Origin: Ruminococcaceae bacterium UBA5401
GTDB lineage: Bacteria; Bacillota; Clostridia; Oscillospirales; Acutalibacteraceae
Assembly (NCBI GenBank): GCA_002409675.1
Contig: DHOB01000009.1
Coordinates: 1 to 5,111 of the forward strand
Direction: 5' to 3'
DNA: 5,111 nt
The translations under genes were made by a program, and so were the position numbers. The notes under the pieces are model-generated. The model worked only from the letters and a program-made list of their open reading frames with translations, did no database searches and had not been told where the DNA came from. Within the stretch, counting starts at the first letter, position 1; the number at the start of each line of letters is the position of its first letter. Of this stretch, positions 1-5,111 are shown piece after piece.

Positions 1-953
1 GAGAGCGGGAACATCTTTTCCCCGCGCAGGGCCATGGCGTACGGCAGCCGGATGTATCCCAGCACCACGCCGTTGACGGTCCCCATCACCGCGAAAATCA
101 CGAAAATCAGAATCAGCTTTCCGCCGATTCCGCCGAAAAGCAGCTGGGCGGCGTCGTAGACGTGGGCGTCCTGCCGCTGCATCACGGTCCCCGCGCCGAG
201 CAGGTTGGTCACGCCGACGAAATAGGCGACGTAAATCAGCAGGATGAAAATCGGCGCGATGACCAGGGCCCGCGGCAGGTTCTTTTTGGAGTCCCGGATT
301 TCCGACGCGATGGAGGTCGAGATAATCCACCCGTCGAACGAGAACGCAATCGGCCCGATGGCCGAAAACCAGCTCAGCCCCTTCACCGTCTGCGGAGTGA
401 TCTGCCGCACCCCTTCGGCGGGGTTGCCCCACAGCAGCCCGCACACGGCGACCGCCAGGAGGGGCACCAGCTTGACGACGGTGGTGAAGTTCTGGAACGC
501 CCCGCCCGCCTTGGCCGAAAGGGTGTTGACCAGATAGGCCAGCGTGCAGAACAGAAAGCCGATCAGCATCTGGTTCTCCAGCGAACCTTCCCAGCCGAAC
601 AGCAGGCACATGTAGATGCCGACCACCCAGGAAACCACCACCGCGATGGTCGGGTAATAGACGAAAATCTGGAACCAGCCCATCCCGCAGGCGAGCTTCT
701 GGCTTGTGAACTCCTCCATATAGGCAATCAGCCCGCCCGGGCGGTCGGTGCGCGAGGCGAGCTCGCTGATGCAGAGCCCGCCGAAGATGATGCTGGTGGC
801 CCCCAGAACGAACACGACGACCCCCAGCGGAACGCTGCCGCCCGTCGCCACCAAAATGTTGTCGCTTTTAAAGAAGATTCCGGAACCGATGCAGATGCCG
901 ACAATCATGGAGATGGTCGTGAACAGGCCGTAGTTCCTCGGTAATTTTTCCAT
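1..953 (-). CDS. APC-superfamily amino-acid permease, SteT/LAT-like (C-terminus beyond left edge)
   Basis: Inner-membrane amino-acid transporter or exchanger of the APC superfamily, closest in character to the LAT/SteT (serine/threonine exchanger) group. The visible 317 codons begin MEKLPRNYGLFTTISMIVG. They contain the hallmark glycine-rich substrate-binding motif GSGIF in TM1 (residues 23-27). The TM6 motif FSFDGW lies at 204-209, followed by the loop EIRDSKKNLPRAL (218-230), where this family usually has E-x-x-x-P-x-x-N-x-P-R-A. Hydrophobic segments fit about eight membrane helices. Usual family length is about 430-480 residues, so roughly the last third is missing because the window ends. 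The start is the ATG at 951-953, preceded by GGAGAG at 6 nt spacing. It lies 44 bp downstream of the DUF4358 gene on the same strand with no terminator between, so the two are probably cotranscribed. Family assignment is firm. The substrate is not predictable, though a neutral amino acid is an inference from the subgroup. Confidence 0.93.
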   Translation of the reverse strand, partial: MEKLPRNYGLFTTISMIVGICIGSGIFFKSDNILVATGGSVPLGVVVFVLGATSIIFGGLCISELASRTDRPGGLIAYMEEFTSQKLACGMGWFQIFVYYPTIAVVVSWVVGIYMCLLFGWEGSLENQMLIGFLFCTLAYLVNTLSAKAGGAFQNFTTVVKLVPLLAVAVCGLLWGNPAEGVRQITPQTVKGLSWFSAIGPIAFSFDGWIISTSIASEIRDSKKNLPRALVIAPIFILLIYVAYFVGVTNLLGAGTVMQRQDAHVYDAAQLLFGGIGGKLILIFVIFAVMGTVNGVVLGYIRLPYAMALRGEKMFPL

Positions 954-997
954 CAGAATCTCTCCAGTTGTAATTTTTTAACGGGCGCCCGGCGCGG

Positions 998-1507
998 TCA
1001 TCCCACCATGCTGTGGAACAGCTTTTCTTCCCCGGCCGTGTTGTTCCCCACGGCGACCAGAACGTAGCGGCCGCTCCGCACAATCAGCCGGTTTTTGAGC
1101 GCGCCGTACTGAACCGGGTTCAGGTTTTTGAAACCGTCCGCCCGGGTGGCGATATGCTCCGTGACGGCCTGCTCCAGCACCTCGTATTTCGACCTGTCCG
1201 TCAGCAGAAAGCAGGCCAGCTCCGAGGCGCTTTCGGAGGACTTGCTCATGTAGACCGAGCTTTCGTCCACCACGCCGCTCGGGATGCTGTAGTGCTTGGC
1301 GAGCTGGTCGCCCTCCACCTTGGCGAGGTCCGTGTATTTCAGCTCTGAGATGATGCGGGCCGTGACCTGGTCGGCCGAATACCGCACGTAATTTTCCCGC
1401 ACGCGGCGGATGACGAAAAAGCCGCACCAGAATATGGCGGCGGCGCACAGGAAGGCGACGATGGAAAGGACCAGCCACTTGTTTCCGCGCTGTTCTGTCC
1501 GGTCCAT
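998..1507 (-). CDS. DUF4358 domain-containing membrane-anchored protein
   Basis: A 169-residue protein of unknown function. One membrane helix at about residues 11-33 (start KWLVLSIVAF) is followed by an extracytoplasmic domain of about 130 residues that I recognise as DUF4358. Its features are an amphipathic N-terminal part, the D-x-x-x-L-A-x-x-Y-x-I segment (about 60-74), a central S-E-S-A-S-E-L-A-C-F helix, a helix with the pattern Y-E-V-L-E-Q-A-V, and the late N-P-V-Q-Y-x-x-L-K-N-R-L-I-V-x-S-G-R-Y-V segment. Most family members known to me are lipoproteins with a signal Cys; this one has an uncleaved-looking anchor and no clear lipobox. The start is the ATG at 1505-1507, with AAGGTGG ending 4 nt before it; the stop is TGA. 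It is the first gene of a likely two-gene unit with the amino-acid permease. Function in that context is unknown; an accessory or sensing role would be guesswork. Confidence 0.85.
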   Translation of the reverse strand: MDRTEQRGNKWLVLSIVAFLCAAAIFWCGFFVIRRVRENYVRYSADQVTARIISELKYTDLAKVEGDQLAKHYSIPSGVVDESSVYMSKSSESASELACFLLTDRSKYEVLEQAVTEHIATRADGFKNLNPVQYGALKNRLIVRSGRYVLVAVGNNTAGEEKLFHSMVG

Positions 1508-1547
1508 CCGCCCACCTTCTTTCAGGTCATGGTTCTGCCGAAAGTCC

Positions 1548-1561
1548 TATCAGCCCTGATA
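1548..1561. repeat. Perfect 6-2-6 inverted repeat, possible operator of the leftward operon
   Basis: TATCAG-CC-CTGATA is a perfect inverted repeat with a two-base centre. It lies just downstream of the predicted start point of the minus-strand promoter at 1570-1598 and about 40 bp before the DUF4358 start codon. That is a normal place for a repressor to block transcription. No binding family can be named from it, and a 12-base symmetric match could arise by chance. Confidence 0.35.
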
Positions 1562-1569
1562 ACCTAATA

Positions 1570-1598
1570 ATAATACAGTATTTTAGCTTATTTTTCCA
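1570..1598 (-). promoter_or_regulatory. Possible sigma-A promoter for the DUF4358-permease operon
   Basis: Read on the minus strand, TGGAAA at 1598-1593 (4 of 6 matches to TTGACA) is separated by 17 bp from TATTAT at 1575-1570 (5 of 6 matches to TATAAT). The start point would be near 1563, giving a leader of about 55 nt before the DUF4358 ATG. The region is very AT-rich, so chance matches are likely. The weak -35 element is the main doubt. Confidence 0.4.
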
Positions 1599-1634
1599 CA
1601 GATATTATTATTGATAAGAACATATCCCGAAAAA

Positions 1635-1657
1635 CAGCCAGTCCGCGGGCTGCCTTT
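1635..1657 (+). terminator. Weak rightward terminator-like hairpin
   Basis: CAGCC (1635-1639) pairs with GGCTG (1648-1652) around an 8-nt loop. CC and five T residues follow. The stem is short (5 bp) but mostly GC, and the T run lies on the plus-strand side only. No plus-strand gene lies upstream within the window, so what it would terminate is unclear. Confidence 0.35.
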
Positions 1658-1663
1658 TTACAG

Positions 1664-1680
1664 GAAATTGGTGAAATTTC
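1664..1680. repeat. 17-bp palindrome, possible regulator site
   Basis: GAAATT-GGTGA-AATTTC has perfect 6-bp arms and a 5-bp spacer, a layout typical of dimeric repressor operators. It lies between the two terminator-like hairpins. It is about 65 bp upstream of the predicted leftward promoter and about 270 bp upstream of the rightward one, so it is badly placed for direct blocking of either. The partner is unknown. Confidence 0.25.
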
Positions 1681-1715
1681 AGCGCCCGGCCTTTGATTTG
1701 CAAACGGGCGCTTTT
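1681..1715 (+). terminator. Rightward intrinsic terminator-like hairpin
   Basis: AGCGCCCG (1681-1688) and CGGGCGCT (1705-1712) form a perfect 8-bp GC-rich stem. The interior TTTG (1692-1695) and CAAA (1701-1704) can extend the helix past a small bulge, leaving a 5-nt loop. Four T residues (1712-1715) follow on the plus strand; the minus-strand side lacks a T run. Shape and polarity fit a rightward rho-independent terminator, though the T tract is short. No rightward gene precedes it in the window. Confidence 0.45.
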
Positions 1716-1779
1716 CCGTCTTCCGTCGACTTTACATAACGATAAAATTTATTTTCGGGCGGGCAAAAGGCGCGGCGGA

Positions 1780-1886
1780 TATTCCACATTTTCCACCGGG
1801 TTTTCCACCGGAAAAGCGCGGACTTGCTCTGCGGCAGGCCGTTTTCACCGCCGGGGCCCGGCCGGTGGAAAAGCGGGAGTGGAAAT
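1780..1886. repeat. Cluster of TTTTCCAC-type boxes in both orientations
   Basis: TTTTCCACCGG occurs at 1789-1799 and again at 1801-1811. Its perfect reverse complement is at 1862-1872. Related copies are TATTCCACA (1780-1788), GTGGAAAT (1879-1886, inverted) and, outside this span, TTTTCCACA at 1592-1600, overlapping the predicted leftward -35 element. A shorter relative TTTTCACCG is at 1842-1850. The two adjacent copies are spaced 12 bp apart, about one helical turn, which suits cooperative protein binding. TTTTCCACA differs by one base from the DnaA-box core TTATCCACA, but most copies here end in CC and fit it less well. The binding protein is unknown. Confidence 0.5.
1842..1872. repeat. Long GC-rich imperfect hairpin
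   Basis: TTTTCACCGCCGG (1842-1854) can pair with 1858-1872 around the triloop GGC, giving 13 base pairs with two single-base bulges (C1862 and G1868). The base is four A-T pairs and the rest is almost pure GC, so the structure would be very stable in DNA or RNA. There is no T run after it in either direction, so it is not an intrinsic terminator. It includes the inverted TTTTCCACCGG copy. Confidence 0.5.
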
Positions 1887-1950
1887 CCGGAATTTTCTTT
1901 CGGTTGACATAATACAGAAAATCCAGTCCCGCTCCGTTGCAAAATACCGG

Positions 1951-1980
1951 TTGACAGCGGGGCCGGAGTTGACGTATAAT
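1951..1980 (+). promoter_or_regulatory. Near-consensus sigma-A promoter of the MarR-ABC operon
   Basis: A perfect TTGACA (1951-1956) and a perfect TATAAT (1975-1980) are separated by 18 bp. The start point should be near 1987, giving a leader of about 75 nt before the MarR ATG at 2061. The promoter would be strong if unoccupied, as expected for an operon held off by its own repressor. The motif C-G-G-T-T-G-A-C-A occurs at 1948-1956 and also at 1901-1909, and another TTGAC lies inside the spacer at 1969-1973. Confidence 0.8.
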
Positions 1981-2009
1981 CCTAACTACAACTGTTTCTA
2001 TTGATTTGC

Positions 2010-2026
2010 CGGCTTATTATTAGCCG
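2010..2026. promoter_or_regulatory. 17-bp palindrome in the leader, candidate MarR operator
   Basis: CGGCT and AGCCG arms flank the AT-rich centre TATTATT. The site lies about 23-40 bp downstream of the predicted start point and about 35 bp upstream of the MarR start codon. MarR dimers typically bind 16-20 bp palindromes that overlap or closely follow their own promoter, so position and size fit autoregulation. It could alternatively be a small leader-RNA hairpin. I infer the link to this regulator from position only. Confidence 0.45.
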
Positions 2027-2060
2027 TAAAACGAATACCTTTATCCATCGAAGGGCGGGG

Positions 2061-2546
2061 ATGCTTTTGGAGTGCGAACAGGATACGGTCGAATGGCTGT
2101 TCCGCGCGTTTGAGCGCATGCACCACAACTATATCAAGCAGGAGCTGACCCGGCGCGGCTTCGGCATGGCGAGCCACCCGCGCATCCTGTTCATGCTGAA
2201 GAGCCGGCCGGGGCACACGGCGTCGCAGAAGCAGCTCGCCGATTTTGTCGGCATCAGCCCCCCGACGGCCGCCGTCTCCATCCGGCGGATGCAGAAGGCC
2301 GGCCTGCTCAGGCGGGTGGAAGACACGCGCGACCGCCGGCGCAAGCTGGTGACGTTCACGGCGAAGGGCCTTCGGGCCGTGCTGGAGTGCGAAACGGTGT
2401 TCGACCGGACGGACCACGCCGTTTTTCAGGGGTTCTCCGAGCAGGAAATCGAGCTTTTGAAGAAATTTTACAGGCGCATGCTCAAAAATCTGAAACATCT
2501 CGGCGCGCAGCCGCCTACCCTTCCGAAAAGGAGCAGCGATTCATGA
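2061..2546 (+). CDS. MarR-family transcriptional regulator
   Basis: A 161-residue cytoplasmic winged-helix DNA-binding protein, probably the ligand-responsive repressor of the exporter genes behind it. Domains run as usual for MarR. An N-terminal dimerisation helix (about 5-30) is followed by a helix containing HPRILFMLK (39-47). The helix-turn-helix spans about 54-83, with recognition helix SPPTAAVSIRRMQKAG. The wing carries the hallmark D-x-R-D-R-R-R-K-L-V-x-x-T (88-100), and C-terminal dimerisation helices lie at about 102-146. The length is typical. I chose the ATG at 2061 because GAAGGG sits 5 nt before it. The frame stays open upstream to a TTG at 2001, but that start lacks a ribosome-binding site and would lie almost on the promoter. 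Its stop overlaps the next gene's start (ATGA at 2543-2546), so the two are translationally coupled. Two cysteines (C5, C110) leave redox sensing possible but unsupported. The ligand is unknown. Confidence 0.93.
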   Translation: MLLECEQDTVEWLFRAFERMHHNYIKQELTRRGFGMASHPRILFMLKSRPGHTASQKQLADFVGISPPTAAVSIRRMQKAGLLRRVEDTRDRRRKLVTFTAKGLRAVLECETVFDRTDHAVFQGFSEQEIELLKKFYRRMLKNLKHLGAQPPTLPKRSSDS

Positions 2547-4288
2547 TCCGCAGATTATATCCGTATTTTCAGAAATACCGCCATTATTTCTTTTTCTGTT
2601 TCTGCCTGCTGACGGTGGACGTCGTGGGCGACCTGATGATTCCGTACCTGATGTCGCGGATTGTCGACGTCGGGATTCCGCGGCGGGACACCCGCTATAT
2701 CCTCCTGACGGGGCTGCTGATGCTCTCGCTCGCGGCGCTCAACATCTTTCTGGGCTCGACGAACATGAAGCTTTCCGCCGACGCGAGCCAGGGCTTTGCC
2801 GCCAACCTGCGCAGGGCCCTGTTTGAGCACGTGCAGTCGTTTTCGTTTTCCAACCTCGACCGTTTCTCGGAGGCGTCGCTCGTCACGCGCCTGACCAGCG
2901 ACGTGACCCAGCTTCAGATAACGGTGCTGATGGGGCTGCGCATCTTTCTGCGCTCCCCCCTGATGCTGATTTGCGCCCTGATTTTCGCCATGAAAATCAA
3001 CATGCGGCTCTCCCTGATTATCCTCGCCGCCGCGCCCGTGCTGATTGTGGGCACGTTTCTGCTCGTCCGCGCCGCCGAGCGCCTGTTCACCGAGGTGCAG
3101 CGCAGGCTGGACGGCCTGAACGGGACCGTCCGCGAAAACCTGATCGCCATCCGCGTGGTCAAGGCGTTCGTCCGCGCCGCGCACGAGAAGCAGAAGTTCA
3201 AAAAGGCGAACGACAGCCTGATGGAGATCGCCATCCGCGCCGGCAACCTGGTCAGCCTTACCCTGCCGCTGATGCTGTTGATCCTCAACACGGCGACCGT
3301 GGCGGTCATCTGGCAGGGCGGGCATATGGTCCGGGCGGGCTCCATGGGCGCCGGCGAGCTGGTCAGCTTCATCAGCTACATGTTCCTGATTCTGATGAGC
3401 ATCATGATGTTCTCGATGGCGCTGATTCTTTTCGCGCGCGCCGAGGCCAGCGGCAAGCGGGTGCTGGAGGTGCTCGACGCCAGGCCGGACATCACCGACA
3501 AGCCCGCCGCGCGCCTGGACCCGCTGCGCCACCGCGTCACGCGGGGCCAAATCGAGTTCCGCCACGTGGATTTCCGCTACGGCGTTTCCGGCGAAGGGAA
3601 AAACGCGCTTTCGGATATCAGCTTCACCGTGCGGCCGGGGCAGACGGTCGCGATTGTCGGCGGCACGGGCGCGGGGAAAACGACGCTGGTCAATCTGATT
3701 CCCCGCCTGTACGACGTGACGGCGGGCCAGGTCCTGGTGGACGGCGCGGACGTCCGCGACTACGACCTGAAGACCCTGCGCGACGGAATCGGCATGGTCC
3801 TGCAGAAGAACGTGCTGTTTTCGGGGACCATCCGCGAGAACCTGCTGTGGGGCAACGCCTCCGCCGGCGAGGATGAAATCCGCCGGGCGGCCGCCATGGC
3901 CGGGGCGGAGGAGTTTATCGACCGGTTCCCGCGCGGCTACGACACCGAGCTCGGCCAGGGCGGCGTGAACGTTTCGGGCGGGCAGAAGCAGCGGCTGTGC
4001 ATTGCGCGCGCGCTGCTCAAGCGCCCTCCCGTCCTGATTCTGGACGACAGCACCAGCGCCGTGGACACGGCGACCGAGGCCAGGATCCGCCGGTCGCTCC
4101 GCGAAAACCGGCGCGGCATGACCGTGCTGATTATCGCCCAGCGCATCAGCTCCGTGCGGGATGCGGATACGATCCTCGTGCTGGACGACGGAAAAATCTC
4201 CGGCATGGGGACCCATGAGGAACTGTACCGCAGCAATGAAATTTACCGTGAAATCTGCGATTCGCAGCAGGAAGGGGCGGTTTCCTGA
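2543..4288 (+). CDS. ABC half-exporter, degenerate-site subunit of a heterodimeric multidrug-type pump
   Basis: A 581-residue inner-membrane half-transporter with a fused permease and ATPase, like TM287, LmrC and BmrC. The permease part (about 1-305) has helices near 12-37, 52-72, two between 128 and 177, and two between 237 and 300. The ATPase part has A-loop Tyr346, Walker A G-G-T-G-A-G-K-T-T (373-381, Lys379), Q-loop Gln421, signature VSGGQ (477-481) and Walker B V-L-I-L-D (497-501). The residue after Walker B is Asp502, where an active site has Glu. The switch residue is Gln533, where His is normal. Both changes are the known marks of the degenerate-site subunit in heterodimeric exporters. 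The canonical signature would complete the partner's active site. I chose the ATG at 2543 (ATGA overlap with the MarR gene, AAGGAG about 10 nt before it); an earlier in-frame ATG at 2387 would lie within the MarR gene. The last bases overlap the next gene's ATG (TGATG). Substrate is unknown; efflux is inferred. Confidence 0.95.
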   Translation: MIRRLYPYFQKYRHYFFFCFCLLTVDVVGDLMIPYLMSRIVDVGIPRRDTRYILLTGLLMLSLAALNIFLGSTNMKLSADASQGFAANLRRALFEHVQSFSFSNLDRFSEASLVTRLTSDVTQLQITVLMGLRIFLRSPLMLICALIFAMKINMRLSLIILAAAPVLIVGTFLLVRAAERLFTEVQRRLDGLNGTVRENLIAIRVVKAFVRAAHEKQKFKKANDSLMEIAIRAGNLVSLTLPLMLLILNTATVAVIWQGGHMVRAGSMGAGELVSFISYMFLILMSIMMFSMALILFARAEASGKRVLEVLDARPDITDKPAARLDPLRHRVTRGQIEFRHVDFRYGVSGEGKNALSDISFTVRPGQTVAIVGGTGAGKTTLVNLIPRLYDVTAGQVLVDGADVRDYDLKTLRDGIGMVLQKNVLFSGTIRENLLWGNASAGEDEIRRAAAMAGAEEFIDRFPRGYDTELGQGGVNVSGGQKQRLCIARALLKRPPVLILDDSTSAVDTATEARIRRSLRENRRGMTVLIIAQRISSVRDADTILVLDDGKISGMGTHEELYRSNEIYREICDSQQEGAVS

Positions 4289-5111
4289 TGGCACAGCAGC
4301 GCCCGATGCCCGCGCGCGGCGCGGGGCCCTCCCGCGCGCCGATCGGCTTTCAAAAGCCGAAGGACCTGCGCGGCACGATTTCGAGAATTCTCGGCTATAT
4401 GAACAGGAACAAGGTGCAGGTCGTCGGCCTGGTGGTGATGCTTCTGCTGAACACGGGCAGCAGCCTTGTGTGGGCCTATTTTCTCAAGCCGCTGATCAAC
4501 CGGTATATCATCCCCGGCGACTTCCACGGCCTGGCCTTCGCCCTTGCGGAGCTCGGCGGTGTCTTTCTGGTCGGCGTCCTTTCCGCCTACGGCCAGATGC
4601 GGCTGAACGTGCAGCTTTCCCAGCGGACCGTCAACACCATGCGCCGGGACCTGTTCGACAGGATGCAGGACCTGGAGCTGAAGTACTTTGACACCCACAC
4701 CCACGGCGAGCTGATGAGCCGCTTCACCAACGACTTCGACAACGTGCAGATGATGCTGGAACAGAGCCTCGTGCAGTTCCTTTCCAGCGCGCTGACCCTG
4801 GTCGGCTGCATCGTGATGATGCTGCTGCTCAGCCCGCTGCTGTTCGTGATGATTGCCCTCGTGATGGCGCTGATGGTCTTCGTCAGCACAAAAATCACCG
4901 GCAAAAGCAGGTTTTACTTTAAAAAGCAGCAGAGAGTCCTCGGCGAGCTCGACGGATATATCGAGGAAAACATCGGCGGCCTTCGGGAAGTGAAGGTCTT
5001 CAACCGCGAAGAAGCGGAAAAGACGGCGTTCAACCGCCTGAACGAGGAGTTCCGCTCGGCGGCCTCCGGCGCGAACTTCCTTGCGGGCGTCGTGATGCCG
5101 GTGATGGGCAA
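4288..5111 (+). CDS. ABC half-exporter, second subunit (N-terminal part; runs off right edge)
   Basis: The first 274 residues of a second fused permease-ATPase, expected to pair with the preceding subunit. A Pro/Arg/Gly-rich N-terminal tail of about 20 residues (MAQQRPMPARGAGPSRAP) comes before the elbow helix K-P-K-D-L-R-G-T-I-S-R-I-L. Such tails are common on this partner in Firmicutes. Membrane helices follow at about 42-65, 83-103 and 160-200. Typical half-exporter landmarks are Y-F-D-T-H-x-H-G-E-L-M-S-R-F-T-N-D (133-149) and the coupling stretch E-E-N-I-G-G-L-R-E-V-K-V-F-N-R-E-E (226-242). The ATPase domain lies outside the window, so ATPase motifs cannot be checked. The family's usual length is about 590-630 residues. 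The ATG at 4288 overlaps the previous stop (TGATG), with GAAGGGG upstream, so it is translationally coupled. Sequence divergence from the first subunit supports a heterodimer, not a recent duplication. Confidence 0.93.
   Translation, partial: MAQQRPMPARGAGPSRAPIGFQKPKDLRGTISRILGYMNRNKVQVVGLVVMLLLNTGSSLVWAYFLKPLINRYIIPGDFHGLAFALAELGGVFLVGVLSAYGQMRLNVQLSQRTVNTMRRDLFDRMQDLELKYFDTHTHGELMSRFTNDFDNVQMMLEQSLVQFLSSALTLVGCIVMMLLLSPLLFVMIALVMALMVFVSTKITGKSRFYFKKQQRVLGELDGYIEENIGGLREVKVFNREEAEKTAFNRLNEEFRSAASGANFLAGVVMPVMG

Larger units (their letters stand above)
1508..2060. other. Divergent intergenic region without a credible gene
   Basis: These 553 bp separate the leftward DUF4358-permease genes from the rightward MarR-ABC operon. 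The composition changes sharply along it: AT-rich at about 1560-1625, mixed at 1626-1790, GC-rich and repeat-laden at 1790-1890, then a promoter region. Open frames here have no ribosome-binding site, no recognisable domain and odd composition, so I do not call them genes. I saw no tRNA, no CRISPR repeat and no T-box or other riboswitch I could recognise. The separate elements inside are listed individually. Confidence 0.8.

Noticed and set aside
162..944. 260-codon plus-strand open frame across the permease gene
   Set aside because: Low-complexity charged product with no recognisable domain. The minus strand encodes a clear APC permease with the GSGIF motif over the same span.
978..997. GC-rich symmetric sequence between the DUF4358 and permease genes as a terminator
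   Set aside because: On the minus strand the GC-rich part is followed by an A run, not a T run, and the pairing leaves almost no loop. It does not look like an intrinsic terminator.
1780..1886. Replication origin (oriC) based on DnaA-like boxes
   Set aside because: Most boxes differ from TTATCCACA by two or more bases, and there is no dnaA, dnaN or other origin-linked gene. Only a non-origin binding array remains plausible.
1904..1934. A second rightward promoter using TTGACA at 1904-1909
   Set aside because: There is no acceptable -10 element 16-19 bp downstream; the sequence there is CCCGCTCC-like.
1508..2000. T-box or other amino-acid riboswitch in front of the permease operon
   Set aside because: I looked on the minus strand for the T-box core (GGTGG-N-ACCGCG-like) and found none. 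The predicted leader is only about 55 nt.
1679..2004. Short open frames on both strands in the intergenic region
   Set aside because: No ribosome-binding sites, no recognisable protein features, and they run across the repeat cluster and the promoter.
2001..2060. Upstream TTG start that would add 20 residues to the MarR protein
   Set aside because: No ribosome-binding site before it, and it lies only about 14 nt after the predicted transcription start. The ATG at 2061 has GAAGGG correctly spaced.
2555..4294. Long open frame of 579 codons on the minus strand opposite the first exporter gene
   Set aside because: It is a by-product of GC-rich codon use on the other strand. Its product is full of His, Gln, Asp and Arg with no domain, and the plus strand here has unmistakable ABC exporter motifs.

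Overview
The window looks like chromosomal DNA from a GC-rich member of the Clostridia (Oscillospiraceae/Ruminococcaceae-like). This rests on strongly GC-biased third codon positions combined with Gram-positive protein families. These are a DUF4358 protein (a family found mostly in Clostridia), a SteT-like APC permease, and a MarR regulator followed by two ABC half-exporter genes. Shine-Dalgarno sequences are of the AAGGAGG type, and the non-coding DNA is much more AT-rich than the genes. The genus cannot be named from this sequence.

Layout. Positions 1-1507 are read leftwards (minus strand): a small membrane-anchored DUF4358 protein (998-1507), then an amino-acid permease (1-953) that runs off the left edge. 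The two genes are 44 bp apart and are probably one operon. A possible minus-strand promoter lies at 1570-1598. Positions 1508-2060 form a 553-bp divergent intergenic region without a credible gene, but it is full of structure. It holds two terminator-like hairpins pointing right with no gene behind them, a very stable 31-nt hairpin, a cluster of TTTTCCAC-type boxes in both orientations, several short palindromes and one near-consensus sigma-A promoter (1951-1980). Positions 2061-5111 are read rightwards: a MarR-family repressor, a complete ABC half-exporter and the first 274 codons of a second one. The three genes overlap at their stop/start codons.

How the genes work together. The right-hand operon has the classic form of a self-regulated drug or toxic-compound exporter. 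A MarR regulator would sense a ligand and release the promoter, and the two half-transporters would pair into one heterodimeric efflux pump. The first half-transporter carries Asp in place of the catalytic Glu after Walker B, and Gln in place of the switch His. It is therefore the degenerate-site subunit (TM287-like), and the truncated second subunit should supply the hydrolysing site. The left-hand operon probably imports or exchanges an amino acid; the role of the DUF4358 partner is unknown.

I did not find a convincing new biological system. The least explained part is the intergenic region, especially the repeated TTTTCCAC boxes, the overlapping inverted repeats and the orphan rightward terminators.
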